Shown here in pieces: positions 60,420 to 64,000 of a stretch of DNA of 64,000 nt. The translations under genes and the position numbers were made by a program. Location of the stretch: NCBI RefSeq assembly GCF_026344005.1, contig NZ_JAPKNH010000002.1, forward strand, positions 372,001 through 436,000, read 5' to 3'. The DNA is from Kaistia terrae (GTDB taxonomy: Bacteria > Pseudomonadota > Alphaproteobacteria > Rhizobiales > Kaistiaceae). Position 1 is the first letter of the stretch; each line of letters starts with the position of its first letter. The notes under the pieces are model-generated. The model did no database searches and was not told the DNA's origin. It saw only the letters and a list, made by a program, of their open reading frames with translations.

Positions 60420-61592
60420 CTAGCTGACTGACAGAACCGATGTCGGCTGCTGCTTTGCCAGATACCACGATGCCAGGGCGATCAGCAGTGCGCCGACCGT
60501 GAGCGCGGCGCCCACCAGCGGTAGAGCGTCGTAGGGCGCGCCCATGGTGATGGCGAGGCCGCCAACCCAGGCCCCGCCGGCATTGCCCACATTGAACGCA
60601 CCCTGATTCAACGTTGACGCCAGATTGGGCGCCTCGCCGGCGCATTCTATGACGCGCATCTGCAGCGGCGCGATCAGGATGAACATCACGCAGCCCCAGA
60701 CGAAGACGCTGATGCTGGCCCCGATAACCGAGTGGCTGGTGTAGCTGAACTGCGCCAGCACGATAATCAACGCGGTGAGCGCGCCGATGATGGTCGGCAT
60801 CAGCTTCCAATCCGCCAGTCTTCCGCCGATCAGATTGCCGATCGTGATGCCGACGCCGAAGAGCAGCAGGACCCAGGTGACCTGATTGGGCTGCATTCCG
60901 GTCACGTTCTGCAGGATCGGCGCGATGTAGGTGAAGCAGGCGAAGGTGGCGCCGGCTGCCATGACGCTGATCGCCATGGCCAGCCAGACCTGCAACCGCT
61001 TGAACACGGCAAATTCGCGCATCAGGCTCGGCGGCGCCGTTGCGCCCCGGTCCGACGGCACCCAGGCGACAATGGCCGCGACCGAGATCAGGCCGATGAC
61101 GACGACGGCCCAGAAGGTCGAGCGCCAGCCGGCAATCTGGCCCAGCGCCGTCCCGCCTGGAACACCCAGAATATTGGCAAGCGTCAGACCGGCGAAGACC
61201 ATCGCCATCGCGCGGGCGCGCTGGTTGCGCGGCACCAACGACCCGGCAACGACCGCGCTGATGCCGAAAAAGGCGCCATGGCCAAAAGCGGTGAACACGC
61301 GCGCCGCCATCAGCAACCCGTAGGTGGGCGCGATGGCGCAGAACAGGTTGCCGATGACGAACAGCATCGCCAGGCCGATCAGCGTGATCTTGCGCGGCAG
61401 TCGCGCGGTGGCGAGCACGATGATCGGGCCGCCGATGACGACGCCGATTGCGTAGCCGGTTATCAACAGGCCGGCGCTGGGGATCGAGACGTTGAGGCTG
61501 GCGGCCACTTCCGGCAGGAGGCCCATGATGACGAATTCAGTCGTGCCGATGCCGAAAGAGGCAATGGCCAGGGCGAAAATGGCGATCGGCAT
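60420..61592 (-). CDS. MFS transporter (DHA1, AraJ/chloramphenicol-efflux type)
   Basis: 390 aa, 12 helices. The opening IFALAIASFGIGTTEFVIMG is the DHA1/AraJ hallmark; GPIIVLATARLPRK and PRNQRARAMAMVFAGLTLAN are also of this group. Proton-driven export of sugars or drugs is expected. Two palindromic sites lie upstream (61665-61709), but no regulator gene is adjacent. Complete. Confidence 0.88.
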   Translation of the reverse strand: MPIAIFALAIASFGIGTTEFVIMGLLPEVAASLNVSIPSAGLLITGYAIGVVIGGPIIVLATARLPRKITLIGLAMLFVIGNLFCAIAPTYGLLMAARVFTAFGHGAFFGISAVVAGSLVPRNQRARAMAMVFAGLTLANILGVPGGTALGQIAGWRSTFWAVVVIGLISVAAIVAWVPSDRGATAPPSLMREFAVFKRLQVWLAMAISVMAAGATFACFTYIAPILQNVTGMQPNQVTWVLLLFGVGITIGNLIGGRLADWKLMPTIIGALTALIIVLAQFSYTSHSVIGASISVFVWGCVMFILIAPLQMRVIECAGEAPNLASTLNQGAFNVGNAGGAWVGGLAITMGAPYDALPLVGAALTVGALLIALASWYLAKQQPTSVLSVS

Positions 61593-61664
61593 GGGAATTT
61601 CCGGCGGGAGGATTCAGAGTGGTCGCGAAGGCGCGTAACCATCGCGACAATGACCGCCGGCTTG

Positions 61665-61709
61665 TGCATTTTGCAACGCACAAATCGTCGGTCATTGCAT
61701 TTTGCAATG
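61665..61709. promoter_or_regulatory. Candidate operator pair upstream of the MFS gene
   Basis: CATTGCA-TTT-TGCAATG is a perfect palindrome at 61693-61709; a half-conserved copy, TGCA-TTT-TGCAACG, lies at 61665-61678. Both share the core GCATTTTGCAA, 31 bp apart. They are 73-117 bp before the start codon. Confidence 0.6.
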
Positions 61710-61749
61710 CGTGTGCCTCAGGCGTGACAGTTGGCCCGAGGGGGATCGA

Positions 61750-62523
61750 TCAGGTGATGGACGTGAACAGCCGGTTCCAGCGGATCGACCACGGCCACTT
61801 CCAGAATTCCCAGACGCGTGCGCCTTCCTCGATCGAGAAGAACACCCAGCGCGCCTTGCCCTCGACGTTCTCATTCGGAACGAAGCCCATCGACTGCATG
61901 TCGCGCGAATCCGCCGAGTTGTCGCGGTTGTCGCCCATCATGAAGAGGTGGCCCGGCGGAACCTCGTATTTCGGCGTGTTGTCGAACGAGCCGCGATCGC
62001 CCTCGATCTCGATGATCTGGTGCTTGACGCCGCTCGGCAGGGTTTCTTCGTAGCGCGGCGCCGAGATCGTATTGCCGAAGAAGTCCTTCGTCTCATACGG
62101 CTCGATCGGCTGGCGCTCGACCATCTTGTCGTTGATGTAGAGGCGGCCCTCCTGCATCTGGATCGTGTCGCCGGGCTTGCCGATGACGCGCTTGATGTAG
62201 TCGGTCGAGTTGTCCTTCGGACCCTTGAAGACGACGATATCGCCCTGGTTCGGCTCCGAACCCCAGATCCGGCCCTCAAACGGACCCATTCCGAACGGGA
62301 ACGAGTAGCGCGAATAGCCGTAGGAATACTTGGAGACGAACAGGTAGTCGCCGATCTTCAGCGTCGGAATCAGCGAGCCCGACGGGATCTCGAACGGCTG
62401 GAATAGGAAGGTGCGCACGATCAGTGCGATGATCAGCGCTTCGGCGAAGACGCGGATGGTGCCGCCGAGACCGTCCTGGGACGACTTCTTCTTCTCGGCG
62501 ATCTTCTTGGTTTCATCCATCAT
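61750..62523 (-). CDS. lepB: Signal peptidase I
   Basis: 257 aa. One or two N-terminal helices (about 27-45), catalytic Ser in PSGSLIPTL (residues 48-56), catalytic Lys in DYIKRVIGKPGD, and the box GDNRDNSADSRD. It cleaves signal peptides, including those predicted here. Tandem ATGs; no strong ribosome site. Lies between MFS (same strand, 157 bp) and the LLM gene (divergent). Complete. Confidence 0.93.
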   Translation of the reverse strand: MMDETKKIAEKKKSSQDGLGGTIRVFAEALIIALIVRTFLFQPFEIPSGSLIPTLKIGDYLFVSKYSYGYSRYSFPFGMGPFEGRIWGSEPNQGDIVVFKGPKDNSTDYIKRVIGKPGDTIQMQEGRLYINDKMVERQPIEPYETKDFFGNTISAPRYEETLPSGVKHQIIEIEGDRGSFDNTPKYEVPPGHLFMMGDNRDNSADSRDMQSMGFVPNENVEGKARWVFFSIEEGARVWEFWKWPWSIRWNRLFTSIT

Positions 62524-62756
62524 GCGACTTTCAGCCGATTGGGGAACCCGTCATTTAGGGGATGCGGGCCAAGGCGGCAACCAAAAGCCGCTTCGATCGA
62601 GGTGCCTGCGACGCTGCTGACGCGAGTGCAAGTATGTTTCGGTTGACGATGCGTCTTCCTGCGTCGGGGCTGACAATCGGCTCCAGGGTCGTCATATCTG
62701 CCGGGAACGGGCCGATCCTGGCTGCACTGCCTCGCTGCGCCCTGGAGGGGATAAAA

Positions 62757-63821
62757 ATGGAATTCGGCATCTACACCTTCGGCGACAATATGCCCGACCC
62801 GACGACGGGCTCCCGGCTCGATCCGGTCGAGCGCGTCCGCAACCTGCTCGAGGAGATCGAACTGGCCGATCAGGTCGGTCTCGACGTCTTCGGCCTCGGC
62901 GAGCATCACCGTCCCGATTATCTCATCTCGGCTCCTGACGTGATCCTGGCCGCAGCGGCGGCGCGGACGAAGGACATCCGCCTGACCAGCGCCGTCACCG
63001 TGCTCTCGTCCGATGATCCGGTACGCGTGTTCCAGCGCTTCTCGACCCTTGATCTCGTCTCGAACGGCCGCGCCGAAATCATGGCCGGACGCGGCTCGTT
63101 CATCGAGTCCTTCCCGCTGTTCGGCTTCGATCTCGGCGATTACGACGCGCTGTTCGCGGAAAATCTCGAACTGCTGTTGCGGCTGCGAGACAGCGAGCGG
63201 GTCAGTTGGCAGGGCGGCCATCGTGCCGCCATCCACGATCTCGGCGTCTATCCGCGCCCGCTCCAGGATCCGCTGCCGGTTTGGATCGCCGTCGGCGGCA
63301 CACCGCAATCGGTGGTGCGCGCGGCCATGCTCGGCCTGCCGCTGGCGATCGCCATCATTGGCGGTAACCCGGCCCATTTCCAGCCACTGGTCGAACTCTA
63401 TCACCGCGCCGCCAAGGAGGCGGGCAGCAATCCGGCCAATCTGCGCGTCGGCATCAATTCGCACGGATTCATCGCCGAGAACTCGCAGGATGCGGCCGAC
63501 ATTGCCTATCCGCCATTCGCCGCGGTGATGACCAAGCTGGGCAAGGAGCGCGGCTGGCCGCCGACGACGCGCGGCCAGTTCGAGGCGCAGCGCCGCCTGC
63601 ATGGCGCGCTTTTCGTTGGCAGCCCGTCCGAAGTCGCTGAAAAAATCCTCTACCAGCACGAGCTGTTCAACCATGACCGCTTCCTGATCCAGTTCAGCGT
63701 TGGCACGCTGCCCCACGACAAGATGATGAAATCAATCGAACTATTCGGCACCAAGGTCGTACCGGAAGTGCGCAAGGCATTGGCCGCCAAGGCAGGCGCG
63801 GTCGCTCCGACGCTGGGCTGA
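62757..63821 (+). CDS. LLM-class flavin-dependent oxidoreductase
   Basis: 354 aa luciferase-like TIM barrel. Segments: [31 protein letters not shown] (family EHH), [20 protein letters not shown] and [20 protein letters not shown], with an F420 or FMN site. GGAGGGG six bases upstream of the ATG. Likely oxidises small organics with reduced flavin; substrate unknown. Divergent from lepB. Confidence 0.9.
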   Translation: MEFGIYTFGDNMPDPTTGSRLDPVERVRNLLEEIELADQVGLDVFGLGEHHRPDYLISAPDVILAAAAARTKDIRLTSAVTVLSSDDPVRVFQRFSTLDLVSNGRAEIMAGRGSFIESFPLFGFDLGDYDALFAENLELLLRLRDSERVSWQGGHRAAIHDLGVYPRPLQDPLPVWIAVGGTPQSVVRAAMLGLPLAIAIIGGNPAHFQPLVELYHRAAKEAGSNPANLRVGINSHGFIAENSQDAADIAYPPFAAVMTKLGKERGWPPTTRGQFEAQRRLHGALFVGSPSEVAEKILYQHELFNHDRFLIQFSVGTLPHDKMMKSIELFGTKVVPEVRKALAAKAGAVAPTLG

Positions 63822-63837
63822 CGATGTCATGCAATGT

Positions 63838-63865
63838 CCCCGCGACCGGTCTCCGGTGGCGGGGG
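63838..63865 (+). terminator. Strong hairpin after the LLM gene
   Basis: CCCCGC..ACCGG, loop TCT, CCGGT..GCGGGG. Lies 17 bp after the stop; no T run follows, so termination is not certain. Nothing else is seen to the window end. Confidence 0.5.
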
Positions 63866-64000
63866 CAAACGTTAACGCAGCCCACCTGCCAGTCGTGAAA
63901 TCGATTCGCCGCGGCGCGGCGTCGGGGCGGGGCAGGGCGATCGGCCGTGACGCAGGGCGATGCAGGGAAAGTCAGTCTAAGGGCGGCTTTTCGCGCTTCT

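Noticed and set aside
1-64000. tRNA, rRNA, CRISPR, prophage or IS elements.
   Set aside because: Gaps were scanned by eye for TTCGA-type T loops, regular spaced repeats and transposase motifs; none was convincing. A tRNAscan or covariance search would settle this.

Overview
The window reads as a chromosomal segment of a GC-rich alphaproteobacterium, most likely order Hyphomicrobiales (Rhizobiales). The basis is the rhizobial-type rhamnose ABC-transport locus (rhaR-rhaT-rhaP-rhaQ-rhaS with a RhaD aldolase/dehydrogenase fusion and RhaI), the petA-petB-petC order, the DUF1285-Nudix-DUF6111-cca cluster, an O2-dependent HemF, and the ilvE-marR-response regulator-histidine kinase order. A Kaistia-like genus is a guess from style only. 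I see no rRNA, tRNA, CRISPR, IS, prophage or plasmid genes; this looks like core chromosome with a sugar-catabolism module at the left end.

Layout. (1) 1-10.9 kb: L-rhamnose uptake and catabolism. A minus-strand operon (DeoR regulator, ABC ATPase, two permeases, binding protein), a terminator, then a class II aldolase and the start of an FGGY kinase cut by the window edge; divergent rhaD and rhaI. (2) 11-18.8 kb: mixed small genes, including tandem glycine-zipper lipoproteins, a peptide-type binding protein with a large disordered insert, a YbaK deacylase, an alpha/beta-hydrolase-like protein with an AT-rich leader, a phosphoesterase, a Nudix and a GNAT. (3) 18.9-25.8 kb: a MoxR / DUF58 / DUF4159 / VWA-like membrane operon with start-stop overlaps. 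(4) 25.9-31.5 kb: DUF1285-Nudix-DUF6111-cca facing the petABC (bc1 complex) operon across a bidirectional terminator. (5) 31.7-40.9 kb: MarR/monooxygenase pair around a perfect 27-bp palindrome, two tandem ABC exporters, trmL-hemF, apt, GST, DUF4282 protein. (6) 41-50.8 kb: ychF-pth-rplY, exbBD, prs with a glycosyltransferase, a lipoprotein, pgeF-midA-lgt, ubiK. (7) 50.9-58.9 kb: GIY-YIG gene behind a strong inverted repeat, ilvE, MarR plus two-component system, VOC dioxygenase-like gene, and a YbjN-proC-tetR-csaA run. (8) 59.3-64 kb: cold-shock protein, small secreted protein, MFS exporter with a palindromic operator, lepB, LLM flavin oxidoreductase.

The main themes are sugar catabolism, envelope/membrane maintenance and housekeeping (tRNA, ribosome, respiration, lipoprotein maturation). 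The least explained items are several strong palindromes in regulatory gaps (7.03-7.13, 15.18, 15.29, 32.33, 50.87, 52.53, 61.69 kb), the interrupted substrate-binding protein, and the small secreted protein at 60.2 kb. No complete novel defence or mobile system was found. Genus, regulation and substrates are inference; gene families rest on motifs read directly from the translations.
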